Origin: Idiomarina loihiensis
GTDB lineage: Bacteria; Pseudomonadota; Gammaproteobacteria; Enterobacterales; Alteromonadaceae
DNA length: 64,000 nucleotides
Direction: 5' to 3'
Assembly: GCF_024584785.1 (NCBI RefSeq)
Contig: NZ_CP074112.1
Coordinates: forward strand, 2,418,001 to 2,482,000
Each line of letters begins with the position of its first letter. Position 1 is the first letter of the stretch. Below, in pieces: positions 1 through 7,965 of the stretch. Under the pieces are notes generated by a model, which did not search any database, was not told the origin of the DNA, and saw only the letters and a program-made list of their open reading frames with translations. The translations under genes were made by a program, and so were the position numbers.

Positions 1-537
1 TTGCACTAGAGGATTAACCTCGGGTTGCACCAACCATTGCAGCGTGGCTTGAGGCCATAACTCGGTTTCAATACGCAACATGCCGCTATTAAGTAGGTCG
101 ATTTGCTGCCCTAAAATAGATTGAATAGTACTGGGAGTGCGATTTTGCGGCTGTTGTTGCAGCAAGTTTATTGGCGCTTTTTGTGCAGCCCAGCGGGCTA
201 ATAACGTCTCGTAGAATACGCCAGAATCTTTCACTAATGTCTGTAATTTGCTAACTAATGCAGCGACATTCAAGTTAGTCGCTTGAGCTGGGAATAATTG
301 CCCCGCAGTTTGGATAAAGGCTGATTGCGAACCACGTGGTGGGAGTTGCTGCTGCCAGCTGTCTATTAGCTGTAATAAGCGCGCTACTTGCTGACCCGCT
401 TGGCTAAATTCAGTGGTGGTTGCGGCGGCTTGAATGGGGGCAACTGGTAAAGGATGTCTGGGCAGAGCTGCCACCGGGCTGCGCTGCTTGGCAACCTGGT
501 GGACTAACGTATCGAGAAGAGGTGTGATGCTGCTCAA
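1..537 (-). CDS. FliK-like flagellar hook-length control protein (partial, N-terminal part)
   Basis: An open frame runs from a TTG start overlapping the fliT stop (TTGA) to the left window edge, 179 codons with no stop, so the C-terminus is missing. The stretch SGVFYETLLARWAAQ (about residue 115 on) is typical of the second FliK-type protein of gammaproteobacteria, whose missing C-terminal part would carry the Flg_hook domain. In such genomes the next gene is often a short FlhB C-terminal homologue (FlhX), which would lie outside this window. It is the last visible gene of the fliD-fliS-fliT unit and is probably read from the same sigma28 promoter. The family assignment rests on that one motif and on context; the start is inferred from the overlap. 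Confidence 0.6.
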   Translation of the reverse strand, partial: MSSITPLLDTLVHQVAKQRSPVAALPRHPLPVAPIQAAATTTEFSQAGQQVARLLQLIDSWQQQLPPRGSQSAFIQTAGQLFPAQATNLNVAALVSKLQTLVKDSGVFYETLLARWAAQKAPINLLQQQPQNRTPSTIQSILGQQIDLLNSGMLRIETELWPQATLQWLVQPEVNPLVQ

Positions 538-836
538 TTGCGATAACTATGCTCTAGTTTTTGTTTTTTATTCATACTGCGCAAGGTTTGCTCAAGCATG
601 GTTCGCCGTGCAACCAAGCGTTCGCGAATCTCGCGGTCTTGATCCATGATAGTGCTTAGCAACTGCAATTTATCGAGCTTTTGCTGGTCACTCAACTCAA
701 CTTCTGCTTCAGCAACGCTCAACCGTTCCACTTCTTCAACGTATTGTAGCTCAGCTTTAATTAAGCTATCCCAGTCTTCGTTACGCACACTAGCTAACAT
801 CTGGTTTGAGTGCTCGAGTAAAGTGTAATACGACAT
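534..836 (-). CDS. fliT: flagellar protein FliT (export chaperone)
   Basis: A 100-residue, highly charged, helical protein following fliS. FliT proteins chaperone the filament cap FliD and, in enterobacteria, also act on FlhDC. The identification rests mainly on position (fliD-fliS-fliT order), size and helical character, because the family is poorly conserved. The frame is open upstream to 902, but the ATG at 836 has a clear GGAGG six bases before it and is preferred. The stop overlaps the TTG start of the FliK-like gene. Confidence 0.7.
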   Translation of the reverse strand: MSYYTLLEHSNQMLASVRNEDWDSLIKAELQYVEEVERLSVAEAEVELSDQQKLDKLQLLSTIMDQDREIRERLVARRTMLEQTLRSMNKKQKLEHSYRN

Positions 837-898
837 AATAACCTCCGTCGCAGAGAGAGCATAGGTGCGGGCAACTCGCTCAGATGCTGACACTGCGA

Positions 899-1297
899 TC
901 ATGCTCCTTCAACCTGTGGCTGAATTTCTTTCCAAGCAGCACCAATTTGCTCCAACAACGCTGCAGCTTCGTCTAGTTTCGCTACATCATTGTGCAAATT
1001 AGCTTTCAGTAGCAACTCAGCCACGTAGGTATAAAGGGCCTCTAAGCGTTCAGCTAAGTCACCACCTTGTTCTTTATCTACGGCAGCCAACAAACCTTGG
1101 TTCACAATATCCAACGCCTTGCTAATTGACTGAGCTTTAGCAGCTATGTTCTTTTGCGCAATGTGTGCTTTCGCGCCTTTAATGGCTTGAATAGCCCCAT
1201 CAAATAATAAACTAATCAGTTTGTGCGGGCTCGCTGAAAGAACATGGCTTTCAATTCCTACTCGACCGTAAGCGGCCGCTCCACGCATACCGTACAT
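899..1297 (-). CDS. fliS: flagellin export chaperone FliS
   Basis: A 132-residue protein with the FliS layout: an N-terminal YxxxxI-type segment, SASPHKLISLLFDGAI near residues 21-36, and a four-helix bundle with LEALYTYVAELLLKAN around residues 85-100. FliS binds the C-terminal helix of newly made flagellin in the cytoplasm, prevents its premature polymerisation and hands it to the export gate. AGGAGT precedes the ATG. It lies 15 bp downstream of fliD and shares its sigma28 promoter, which fits late expression together with the two flagellins. Confidence 0.95.
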   Translation of the reverse strand: MYGMRGAAAYGRVGIESHVLSASPHKLISLLFDGAIQAIKGAKAHIAQKNIAAKAQSISKALDIVNQGLLAAVDKEQGGDLAERLEALYTYVAELLLKANLHNDVAKLDEAAALLEQIGAAWKEIQPQVEGA

Positions 1298-1312
1298 AGG
1301 TAGTTACTCCTG

Positions 1313-2686
1313 CTACTTCTTATTGCCTAGCTGCGCATTTAAAGCATCAAACTGCTGCATTAAATACGAACTAGTAGAATTCATATTAGCGATCATGCTG
1401 TCTAGCTGACCAAACTGCACTCGATACCGCTCTATTGTTCGAGCGATGCTGACTTCTTCTCGTGCATAACGTTCTTCAAGACGTTCTATCGCACTCTTCA
1501 TACCTTCGGTACCCAGCGCTATCGGACCATTTTCGTCCAATAACTGAGTGACCGTATTACCAGCTTTAGCGACGAAGCCATTCGCCTCGTCAGTACCAAC
1601 GTTTTCGGTACCCGTGAAGAAGTTACTTAATTGCGTTAGTTGTGTACTGGTTAGCTCTTTCAGCTTATCTGTGTCTAGTTCTAACGAACCATTGAGCTGT
1701 CTGCTGATACCGATCTCGCTTAAGGTATTAAGCCCCTCGCCATCTACAGCTTCAGAAAAAATGCTACGCAAGCGCGTTTCTACGGTGCGCAAACCACTAT
1801 CACCCAACAACCGGCCAGCGGTCTGAGTTTCAGCGTTGTATTTGCTTAAGTCTTTGATGGTGCTTTGTAAGCTGTTATAACTTTTCACAAAGTTCTCAAC
1901 AGCACCCGTGATAGCCGCTTCATCTCGGGTGACATTAACCGTGGCAGTCTGCCCTTCTTGTTCAAGAGTAAGGGTTATGCCCTGCAACGCATCGGTCACT
2001 TGGTTTGATTGGCTACTAATGCCAATCCCGTTCACGATTAAACTGGCATTGGTACCGGCTTGAATCGAGCCAGCATCAACTGCTAGCTCATCACCAAAGC
2101 CATTAAAGGTTAGTGAACTTACGGCAGCATCTACGCCGGTTTTACTCGAGGTCAAAGCTAGACGGAAGGGTGCGTTAGGGTCGCCGTCATTAATGATCGA
2201 GGCGGTGACATCACCTTGCTGAGCATTAATAGCATCCCGAATACCTTCTAACGAACTCGCACCGGCTTCGATATCTATACTATGACTGGTGCCATCACCG
2301 AGATTAAAGCTAAAAGTTCCAGCCCCTAAATCACGACTTTTATCGTCTACTCCAAGGGTTGCACTGCTGTACGCCCGCGCTAGGGTATTCACTTGAACGT
2401 TATACGAACCTGGTACCGCACTTGCGCTAGCTGCTGCCTGCAAACCTTCGCCAGTTACTGAGCTACTAACGGCTTGAAAGGTCTCTGGTTTACCAAGGTT
2501 GGTTAAGGCATTTTGAAACGCCGATAACGAACCTTCTAGACGACCATAGGCAGAAATGCGCGCCTGATAGCTAGCGCGTTGTTGCACTAACGGCTCTAAG
2601 CGCTGACGTTCAGCTGATTCTAGCTGCGTCAGTAAGCCATTTAGATCTAACCCGGAACCAATTCCGAGTGCTGCAATAGATGCCAT
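1313..2686 (-). CDS. fliD: flagellar filament cap protein FliD (HAP2)
   Basis: The 457-residue protein starts MASIAALGIGSGLDLNGLL, the hallmark N-terminus of FliD, and ends with a coiled-coil carrying RYRVQFGQLDSMIANMN. FliD forms the pentameric cap at the filament tip under which flagellin subunits fold. The length is usual for gammaproteobacteria. A sigma28 promoter lies about 95 bp upstream, overlapping the end of the preceding HD-GYP gene, so fliDST(-fliK-like) form a late transcription unit opposite the flagellin genes, as in E. coli. Confidence 0.96.
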   Translation of the reverse strand: MASIAALGIGSGLDLNGLLTQLESAERQRLEPLVQQRASYQARISAYGRLEGSLSAFQNALTNLGKPETFQAVSSSVTGEGLQAAASASAVPGSYNVQVNTLARAYSSATLGVDDKSRDLGAGTFSFNLGDGTSHSIDIEAGASSLEGIRDAINAQQGDVTASIINDGDPNAPFRLALTSSKTGVDAAVSSLTFNGFGDELAVDAGSIQAGTNASLIVNGIGISSQSNQVTDALQGITLTLEQEGQTATVNVTRDEAAITGAVENFVKSYNSLQSTIKDLSKYNAETQTAGRLLGDSGLRTVETRLRSIFSEAVDGEGLNTLSEIGISRQLNGSLELDTDKLKELTSTQLTQLSNFFTGTENVGTDEANGFVAKAGNTVTQLLDENGPIALGTEGMKSAIERLEERYAREEVSIARTIERYRVQFGQLDSMIANMNSTSSYLMQQFDALNAQLGNKK

Positions 2687-2778
2687 ATCAATACGTCCTA
2701 TTTAACTGCTAATCAGTTTGCCTGATGCGAATCAATTCAAAACCGATAATAGCCGCTGTTATGCGCTGTATTTCATGT

Positions 2779-2805
2779 TTATCGGCTGTTATTTAAACAA
2801 CTTTA
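2779..2805 (-). promoter_or_regulatory. sigma28 (FliA) promoter of fliD
   Basis: On the minus strand TAAAGTTG, an 11-bp spacer and GCCGATAA match the FliA consensus (TAAAGTTT-N11-GCCGATAA) at 15 of 16 positions. The -35 overlaps the stop codon of the upstream HD-GYP gene and the -10 lies 93 bp before the fliD start. Confidence 0.85.
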
Positions 2806-4509
2806 GGTCTCTGGAACTAAAACATCTCTAATTCGTCCGAGCTCGGCCAATGCAGCGCCAGCAATCACAGTTCCCAGCTTTTCATCCGGAGCATACTTAT
2901 GCGGGGACACTCGTACTTTCGCTACTCGTTTTTGCCTATCTAGCCCAACCACCCAGGCAAAGACGCCTTTCTCAAAACGTAATAAAGAACCTATGGGTAG
3001 CACGCCAAAGTGCGTAACATATTTTTTTAACCAACTTTCATCGAACTGATCTACCAAGGGTTGCATAAGCTTAGCCGCAACCGCTGCCGGTTTAGCCGGT
3101 CGGTCTGGACGCGAGCGCTGTAATGCATCCATACTGTCTACGACCGCCGCGATACGCGCTAATTGTCCCAACTGGTCGGCCTTTAACCCCAACGGATAAC
3201 CCGAACCATCAAGGCGTTCATTGATTTGCGCAATCACGTTATCGCGAACCACCGGCGCTAACCACTTTACGCCACCCATTTTATCCAATAGCGCATCCAC
3301 GTGGGTGTGCATTTCTTCGTACATTTCTGTACTTAAAGTCGTTGCTCGCCAAATATCTTGTGGCAATAAGCCTTTCCCAAGATCATGTACCATGGCTGAA
3401 GCCGCCACCGCTTTGCGCAATTCACGCGGTACTTTCTGACTGCCTAACATATCAGCCATTCGCAACGCCACAGCTAAACCGTGTCGCACCCACCGCGATT
3501 CGCGATGAATACAGTGCACTGAAAATAGCGCTTCTTCGCGGTCATCATCTAACATATCCAGTAATCGATCGGCATGCAGCGACAATTGTTGTGAGCTCAC
3601 CGCTTCACCTTGGCGCATCACCACCATCTGACTATCTAAATAACCAGCGATACGAGCCAGGCGCCGCGCCATAGGAGTCGCATATTGATGCTTATGCCGG
3701 CGCCCTAAGCGGTCATCATCTTCATCGCGAATTCGAAACAGCTCTGATTCGTTGCGACTATCCCCATTACTGGCACTACGGCTAGCTTCGCGTTCAATCT
3801 CCCGCACATAGTTCCAGACCTCGCGCTCTTGCGCCTTACTGGGGTTTTCAAACTCAAAACCCACCGCCATAACCTGACGGTCGTTGTCGTTCTTAATATG
3901 GCGAACCCTAGCAGTCACCTCAAACGAGGTGCCGTTAGGAAAATGCAGTGCAATTTCCGTAGCAATATCCGGCAATACCCGCGATACACCATCTTGCATA
4001 AAAAATTCAGCCAAACATCCTGTCGCGGATAAATCACGTAAATCACCTTGCAGCTCTACTAACTCTTCTTTGTCGTTATCGGCACTGCGCACCAGCACCC
4101 CAACGTGCATCCCTAACCTTAAACTGGCGCGAAAGCTCGCACGACGTTGTTGTACATGAATTTCTTTGGGCCAATCTACATAAGCTAACAAGCGCCCTTC
4201 TACTGAAGAAAAATCACGAACCGCCAAGGGGTTTGAGCGAACTAGGCCGCCTGGTGTATAGCCTGAAAGGATAAACTTACCCCCACGACGTAAACTAGGT
4301 GCAACATCACGAATGGCGGTAAGATCAAATAACAAATAATCTTCTTCTAGCTGCTCAACTATCACCAACGGATGACTTTTCTCACCCGGTCCCAGTAGGG
4401 TTAGGTTTGCTACCCCCGGTTGGCTCAAAGCATCGTAATAGGTGGCGAGCTCTACCACACTATTAACGGGAGTAAACTCGTTGTCGGCTGTTACCGGCGC
4501 TTCGTTCAC
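2803..4509 (-). CDS. YcgR-like / PilZ / HD-GYP fusion protein (c-di-GMP motility regulator)
   Basis: The 568-residue protein has three parts. Residues about 15-115 resemble the YcgR N-terminal flagellar-brake domain. Residues about 118-240 are PilZ, with RASFR (123-127) as the RxxxR motif and DLSATG (159-164) as the DxSxxG motif that bind c-di-GMP. Residues about 310-540 are HD-GYP-like, with HD at 375-376, GSGYP at 435-439 and a DALQRSRPDRP segment. The HH pair that normally precedes ER(W/L)DGSGYP is replaced by IN at 429-430, so metal binding and phosphodiesterase activity may be impaired. Translation starts at GTG 4509 behind AAGGA. A sigma28 promoter 43 bp upstream places it in the late flagellar regulon. 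A c-di-GMP-controlled brake is my inference. Confidence 0.85.
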   Translation of the reverse strand: MNEAPVTADNEFTPVNSVVELATYYDALSQPGVANLTLLGPGEKSHPLVIVEQLEEDYLLFDLTAIRDVAPSLRRGGKFILSGYTPGGLVRSNPLAVRDFSSVEGRLLAYVDWPKEIHVQQRRASFRASLRLGMHVGVLVRSADNDKEELVELQGDLRDLSATGCLAEFFMQDGVSRVLPDIATEIALHFPNGTSFEVTARVRHIKNDNDRQVMAVGFEFENPSKAQEREVWNYVREIEREASRSASNGDSRNESELFRIRDEDDDRLGRRHKHQYATPMARRLARIAGYLDSQMVVMRQGEAVSSQQLSLHADRLLDMLDDDREEALFSVHCIHRESRWVRHGLAVALRMADMLGSQKVPRELRKAVAASAMVHDLGKGLLPQDIWRATTLSTEMYEEMHTHVDALLDKMGGVKWLAPVVRDNVIAQINERLDGSGYPLGLKADQLGQLARIAAVVDSMDALQRSRPDRPAKPAAVAAKLMQPLVDQFDESWLKKYVTHFGVLPIGSLLRFEKGVFAWVVGLDRQKRVAKVRVSPHKYAPDEKLGTVIAGAALAELGRIRDVLVPET

Positions 4510-4551
4510 GCAAAATTCCTTGTGTCACTAAATTTAACTTCGCTGATGTTG

Positions 4552-4578
4552 ATATCGGCATAAGAGCTTAGATCTTTA
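4552..4578 (-). promoter_or_regulatory. sigma28 (FliA) promoter of the PilZ-HD-GYP gene
   Basis: On the minus strand TAAAGATC, an 11-bp spacer and GCCGATAT give a near-consensus FliA promoter. The -10 lies 43 bp before the GTG start at 4509. The promoter is divergent from the fliC promoter about 55 bp away. Confidence 0.75.
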
Positions 4579-4631
4579 GCGTACTCTGGGGCTTCGCTTA
4601 GCCTATCCACAAATAATCAAAGGAAAATTTC

Positions 4632-4658
4632 TAAAGTTATTTTTTTTGCTTCCGATAA
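4632..4658 (+). promoter_or_regulatory. sigma28 (FliA) promoter of the first flagellin gene
   Basis: TAAAGTTA, an 11-bp spacer and TCCGATAA match the FliA consensus at 14 of 16 positions, 57 bp upstream of the flagellin start. The following leader is shared with the second flagellin gene and contains two GGA motifs, one within the ribosome binding site AGAAGGAA. Confidence 0.88.
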
Positions 4659-4715
4659 CAAGAATAACGGCAGGCCGATTGGGTTGCCTAATTTGGAAAC
4701 AGAAGGAATATACCT

Positions 4716-5828
4716 ATGTCAGTTATCAATACAAACATCACCTCGATGATTGGCCAACAGAACCTGTCTAAATCACAGTCTGCTTTGGCTACCTCTATGG
4801 AGCGTTTGTCTTCAGGCCTGCGTATCAACAGCGCTAAAGATGACGCCGCCGGTCAAGCCATTGCAAACCGTATGACCGCACAAATCACTGGTTTGTCTCA
4901 AGCACAGCGTAACGCGAACGACGGTATCTCTGTCGCGCAAACCGCTGAAGGTGCTTTGAACCAAGTGAACGACAACTTACAGCGTATTCGTGAATTGAGC
5001 GTTCAGGCGCAAAACGATACCAACTCGCAAGACGACTTAGATTCAATCCAAGCTGAAATTAACCAACGCTTGAGCGAAATCGACCGTATCTCTTCTGAAA
5101 CTAGTTTCAACGGCGTGAAAGTATTGGCTTCTGACCAAGCTCTTTCTATCCAAGTTGGCGCTAACGACGGTGAAAAAATCGACGTTAACTTGCAGGAAAT
5201 TACTGCAGCAACATTGAACATGGATACTTTCAATGTGAACGGCGTTGATGCCGCTGATTTAACTACTTACGCTAATGGCGACGTAGTTGATGGAACCGGT
5301 GATTCAATCTTGCTTGCCAACGTTACTCTGACTGATGGCGGCGCAGGCACTGCGTTTACAGCTGCCACCTTGGAGCAAGATTCCCAAGGCCAGTGGTATG
5401 TTGCTGGTCAAGATGCCGACGGCAACGATGCTTACATTGCTGTTGATGAAGCGACTGCTTTCGCAATTACTGATGGCGCCGGCGGTGGTGCAAACGATGG
5501 TCTAATGACTGTCAACTTCAACTCTGACACTGCAACCATCCTTGCAGAGCGCTCAGCTGCTCCATTAGCGTCTATCGACTCAGCTTTAAGCGACGTTGAC
5601 ACCTTACGTTCTGACCTCGGTGCTATCCAAAACCGTTTCGAGTCTGCAATCACTAACTTGCAAACCAACGAAACGAACTTGGCAGCAGCGCGTTCACGTA
5701 TCGAAGACGCTGACTACGCAGTAGAAGTTGCGAACATGACTCGTTCACAAATTCTTCAGCAGGCTGGCACTTCGGTTCTTGCGCAAGCAAACCAGGTTCC
5801 ACAAGGCGTATTGTCACTGTTGGGTTAA
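4716..5828 (+). CDS. fliC: flagellin (first copy)
   Basis: A 370-residue flagellin. The N-terminal D0/D1 region (MSVINTNITSMIGQQNL, then RLSSGLRINSAKDDAAGQAI) and the C-terminal D0 region (AARSRIEDADYAVEVANM, ending VLSLLG) are strongly conserved. The middle, about residues 175-275, is variable and surface-exposed in the filament. About 170 N-terminal and 95 C-terminal residues are nearly identical to the second copy, while the central domains differ completely. There are no cysteines and there is a short D2/D3 insert. It is transcribed alone from its own sigma28 promoter and ends at a strong terminator. Confidence 0.98.
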   Translation: MSVINTNITSMIGQQNLSKSQSALATSMERLSSGLRINSAKDDAAGQAIANRMTAQITGLSQAQRNANDGISVAQTAEGALNQVNDNLQRIRELSVQAQNDTNSQDDLDSIQAEINQRLSEIDRISSETSFNGVKVLASDQALSIQVGANDGEKIDVNLQEITAATLNMDTFNVNGVDAADLTTYANGDVVDGTGDSILLANVTLTDGGAGTAFTAATLEQDSQGQWYVAGQDADGNDAYIAVDEATAFAITDGAGGGANDGLMTVNFNSDTATILAERSAAPLASIDSALSDVDTLRSDLGAIQNRFESAITNLQTNETNLAAARSRIEDADYAVEVANMTRSQILQQAGTSVLAQANQVPQGVLSLLG

Positions 5829-5860
5829 TACCGACAGGGCTAATCCCCTTAGTAATGATG

Positions 5861-5886
5861 AAAGGCACCTTCCGGTGCCTTTTTTA
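5861..5886 (+). terminator. rho-independent terminator after the first flagellin gene
   Basis: AAAGGCACC and GGTGCCTTT form a 9-bp stem around a TTCC loop, followed by a T tract. It lies 32 bp after the flagellin stop. Confidence 0.9.
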
Positions 5887-5902
5887 TTTTTAGAAATTTT
5901 TC

Positions 5903-5929
5903 TAAAGCTTTTCTAATAGCGACCGATAA
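5903..5929 (+). promoter_or_regulatory. sigma28 (FliA) promoter of the second flagellin gene
   Basis: TAAAGCTT, an 11-bp spacer and ACCGATAA match the FliA consensus at 14 of 16 positions, 59 bp upstream of the start. It lies just after the upstream terminator, so the two flagellins are separate transcription units. Confidence 0.88.
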
Positions 5930-5988
5930 CTAGATACAACGGCAGGCCAACGTAGGCAGCCTATTTTGGAAACAGAAGGAATAAGACT

Positions 5989-7071
5989 ATGTCAGTTATC
6001 AATACAAACATCACTTCGATGATTGGTCAGCAAAACCTTCAGAAGTCGCAATCAGCATTAGCAACTTCTATGGAGCGTTTGTCTTCAGGCCTGCGTATCA
6101 ACAGCGCTAAAGACGACGCAGCCGGCCAAGCCATTGCAAACCGTATGACCGCTCAAATTACCGGTCTTTCACAAGCACAGCGTAACGCTAACGACGGTAT
6201 CTCTGTCGCGCAAACAGCTGAAGGTGCTTTGAACCAGGTCAACGACAACTTACAGCGTATTCGTGAATTGAGCGTTCAAGCGCAAAACGATACCAACTCG
6301 CAAGATGACTTGAACTCAATCCAAGCTGAAATCACTCAGCGTTTGAGCGAAATCGACCGTATCTCTAAAGAAACTAGCTTCAACGGCGTGAAAGTATTGG
6401 CGTCTGACCAAGAGCTTTCAATTCAAGTTGGTGCCAACGACGGCGAGAAAATCGACGTTAACTTGCAAGAAATCACTGCTGCAACTCTAAGCATGGATAC
6501 CTTCAATGTGAATGGCGTTGATGCTGGTTCATTAAGTGCTGCTGTGGACACAACCGCATTCGGCGCAGCTGCAGCGGGAACAATCTCATATGAGGATGCA
6601 GATGGAAACGCAGTTACTCCGACGGGCGCTACTGTAAAAGAAATTCAAGATGCAGACGGCAACGGCACTGGCTCCTTTGTTGTAGAATTTACTAATGCCG
6701 ATGCAGAGACTGCTTATTACACAGTTACGGCATCTGAATTAGCGACTAACGATGCTACATTAACACTTGATACTGCAAACGAATACGGTGCATTATCGAC
6801 TTCTCCATTAGCGTCTATCGACTCTGCATTGAGTGAAGTTGACACTTTGCGTTCTGACCTCGGTGCTATCCAAAACCGTTTCGAGTCTGCAATCACTAAC
6901 TTGCAAACCAACGAAACCAACTTGGCTGCTGCACGTTCACGTATCGAAGATGCTGACTACGCTGTAGAAGTTGCGAACATGACTCGTTCACAAATCTTGC
7001 AACAGGCTGGTACCTCAGTATTGGCGCAAGCAAACCAAGTACCTCAATCAGTGTTATCACTGTTGGGCTAA
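5989..7071 (+). CDS. flagellin (second copy)
   Basis: A 360-residue flagellin with termini almost identical to the first copy (MSVINTNITSMIGQQNLQKS at the start, VPQSVLSLLG at the end) and a different central domain of about 95 residues. The DNA of the conserved parts and of the leader is also very similar, which indicates tandem duplication with ongoing homogenisation of the ends. It has its own sigma28 promoter and terminator. It probably co-assembles with, or alternates with, the first flagellin in the filament; which is major cannot be told from sequence. Confidence 0.98.
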   Translation: MSVINTNITSMIGQQNLQKSQSALATSMERLSSGLRINSAKDDAAGQAIANRMTAQITGLSQAQRNANDGISVAQTAEGALNQVNDNLQRIRELSVQAQNDTNSQDDLNSIQAEITQRLSEIDRISKETSFNGVKVLASDQELSIQVGANDGEKIDVNLQEITAATLSMDTFNVNGVDAGSLSAAVDTTAFGAAAAGTISYEDADGNAVTPTGATVKEIQDADGNGTGSFVVEFTNADAETAYYTVTASELATNDATLTLDTANEYGALSTSPLASIDSALSEVDTLRSDLGAIQNRFESAITNLQTNETNLAAARSRIEDADYAVEVANMTRSQILQQAGTSVLAQANQVPQSVLSLLG

Positions 7072-7088
7072 TCGCTCTGAGTTGTTTG

Positions 7089-7115
7089 AAAAAGGCGCCG
7101 ATTGGCGCCTTTTTT
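7089..7115 (+). terminator. rho-independent terminator after the second flagellin gene
   Basis: AAAAAGGCGCC and GGCGCCTTTTTT form a strong stem around a short GATT loop, followed by T residues, 18 bp after the flagellin stop. Confidence 0.9.
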
Positions 7116-7158
7116 ATTAGTAGAGGCAGTATATGATGCTCACTTTTAAGGCGAATTT

Positions 7159-7509
7159 ATGGCGTGGTCGGCGACAACCATTACTTCAGTCAACCTAATC
7201 AATGACGTGATTCCGAAGCTGAAGACGGTGGAGTTTATTTTACAAGGTAAGCTGCAACAGGCTATTGATCATGGTCCTAGCGCTGAGAACCGGACTAAAT
7301 ATCAGTTACTGCAACAAGAATTTGAGTTAGAGCTATTGATGATTCAAATGAATTTAGAGCATTTACTTCATCGCTATACTCAAGATTTACAGCCTACGGC
7401 TGGTCGGCTTGATAACAAAGTTTTAGATCTAGACGATAACGAGCGTGTGGCAATCACTGCGGTCTATCAATTGTATGAACGTGTTTGTGCGATCACGACC
7501 AAACTTTAG
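7159..7509 (+). CDS. unrecognised small protein between flagellin and flaG
   Basis: A 116-residue acidic, largely helical protein (FELELLMIQMNLEHLLHRYT in the middle) without signal peptide or membrane segment. AAGG lies eight bases before the ATG. I do not recognise the family. It sits between the second flagellin and flaG in the same direction, and a sigma28 promoter for flaG lies just behind its stop. Its position suggests a filament-related role such as a chaperone or regulator, but nothing in the sequence proves this. I see no good promoter of its own, and the strong terminator directly upstream argues that one must exist. Confidence 0.7.
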   Translation: MAWSATTITSVNLINDVIPKLKTVEFILQGKLQQAIDHGPSAENRTKYQLLQQEFELELLMIQMNLEHLLHRYTQDLQPTAGRLDNKVLDLDDNERVAITAVYQLYERVCAITTKL

Positions 7510-7527
7510 TTGCTTCGTTAAATTGTT

Positions 7528-7554
7528 TAAAGTTTCAGCAATGATTGCCGATAT
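7528..7554 (+). promoter_or_regulatory. sigma28 (FliA) promoter of flaG
   Basis: TAAAGTTT, an 11-bp spacer and GCCGATAT match the FliA consensus at 15 of 16 positions, 32 bp before the flaG ATG at 7587. An in-frame upstream start at 7545 would fall inside this promoter, which supports the later ATG. Confidence 0.9.
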
Positions 7555-7586
7555 ATCGTTATAACCTCATTGTTTGGAGAACTGTT

Positions 7587-7934
7587 ATGGCGTCGCCTAT
7601 TAATGAAGCCGGTTTAAATTGGCCGGTAACATCGGCAGCTGCCGAGCAACAACGGCTTGATCGGGTACTACAGCAATTGCCTGCGGTACGCCAAAGTGAA
7701 GCTCAAAAGGAACTGAAAAAAGACGAATTGGTGAAACCTATTCAACAAATCAACGAAGTGATGAACAATTACGGCATTCATTTTGAAATGAATGATGATG
7801 CTGGTCGAGTGGTGGTTAAAGTGATTAGCCGCGATTCCGGTGAGGTGATTCGGCAAATCCCATCAGAAGAAGTGATTCGCATTGCCCAGCATCTGCATGA
7901 AATGTCTGGCTTGCTGGTCCGCGAGCAAGCCTAG
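7587..7934 (+). CDS. flaG: flagellar protein FlaG
   Basis: A 115-residue protein with the FlaG C-terminal domain: FEMNDDAGRVVVKVISRDSG followed by EVIRQIPSEEVIRIAQHL. FlaG is a small protein often encoded beside fliC/fliD; in Pseudomonas and Vibrio it influences filament length or shape. TTGGAGA precedes the ATG at 7587 by six bases. It has its own sigma28 promoter. It lies opposite fliE with a 31-bp gap between the two stops. Confidence 0.92.
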   Translation: MASPINEAGLNWPVTSAAAEQQRLDRVLQQLPAVRQSEAQKELKKDELVKPIQQINEVMNNYGIHFEMNDDAGRVVVKVISRDSGEVIRQIPSEEVIRIAQHLHEMSGLLVREQA

Positions 7935-7965
7935 CAGGTCACCATGACGACGCCATGCAGGTGTT

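Noticed and set aside
5003-5668. Open frames on the strand opposite the flagellin genes
   Set aside because: They mirror the codon pattern of the highly biased flagellin genes, recur in both copies and have no ribosome sites.
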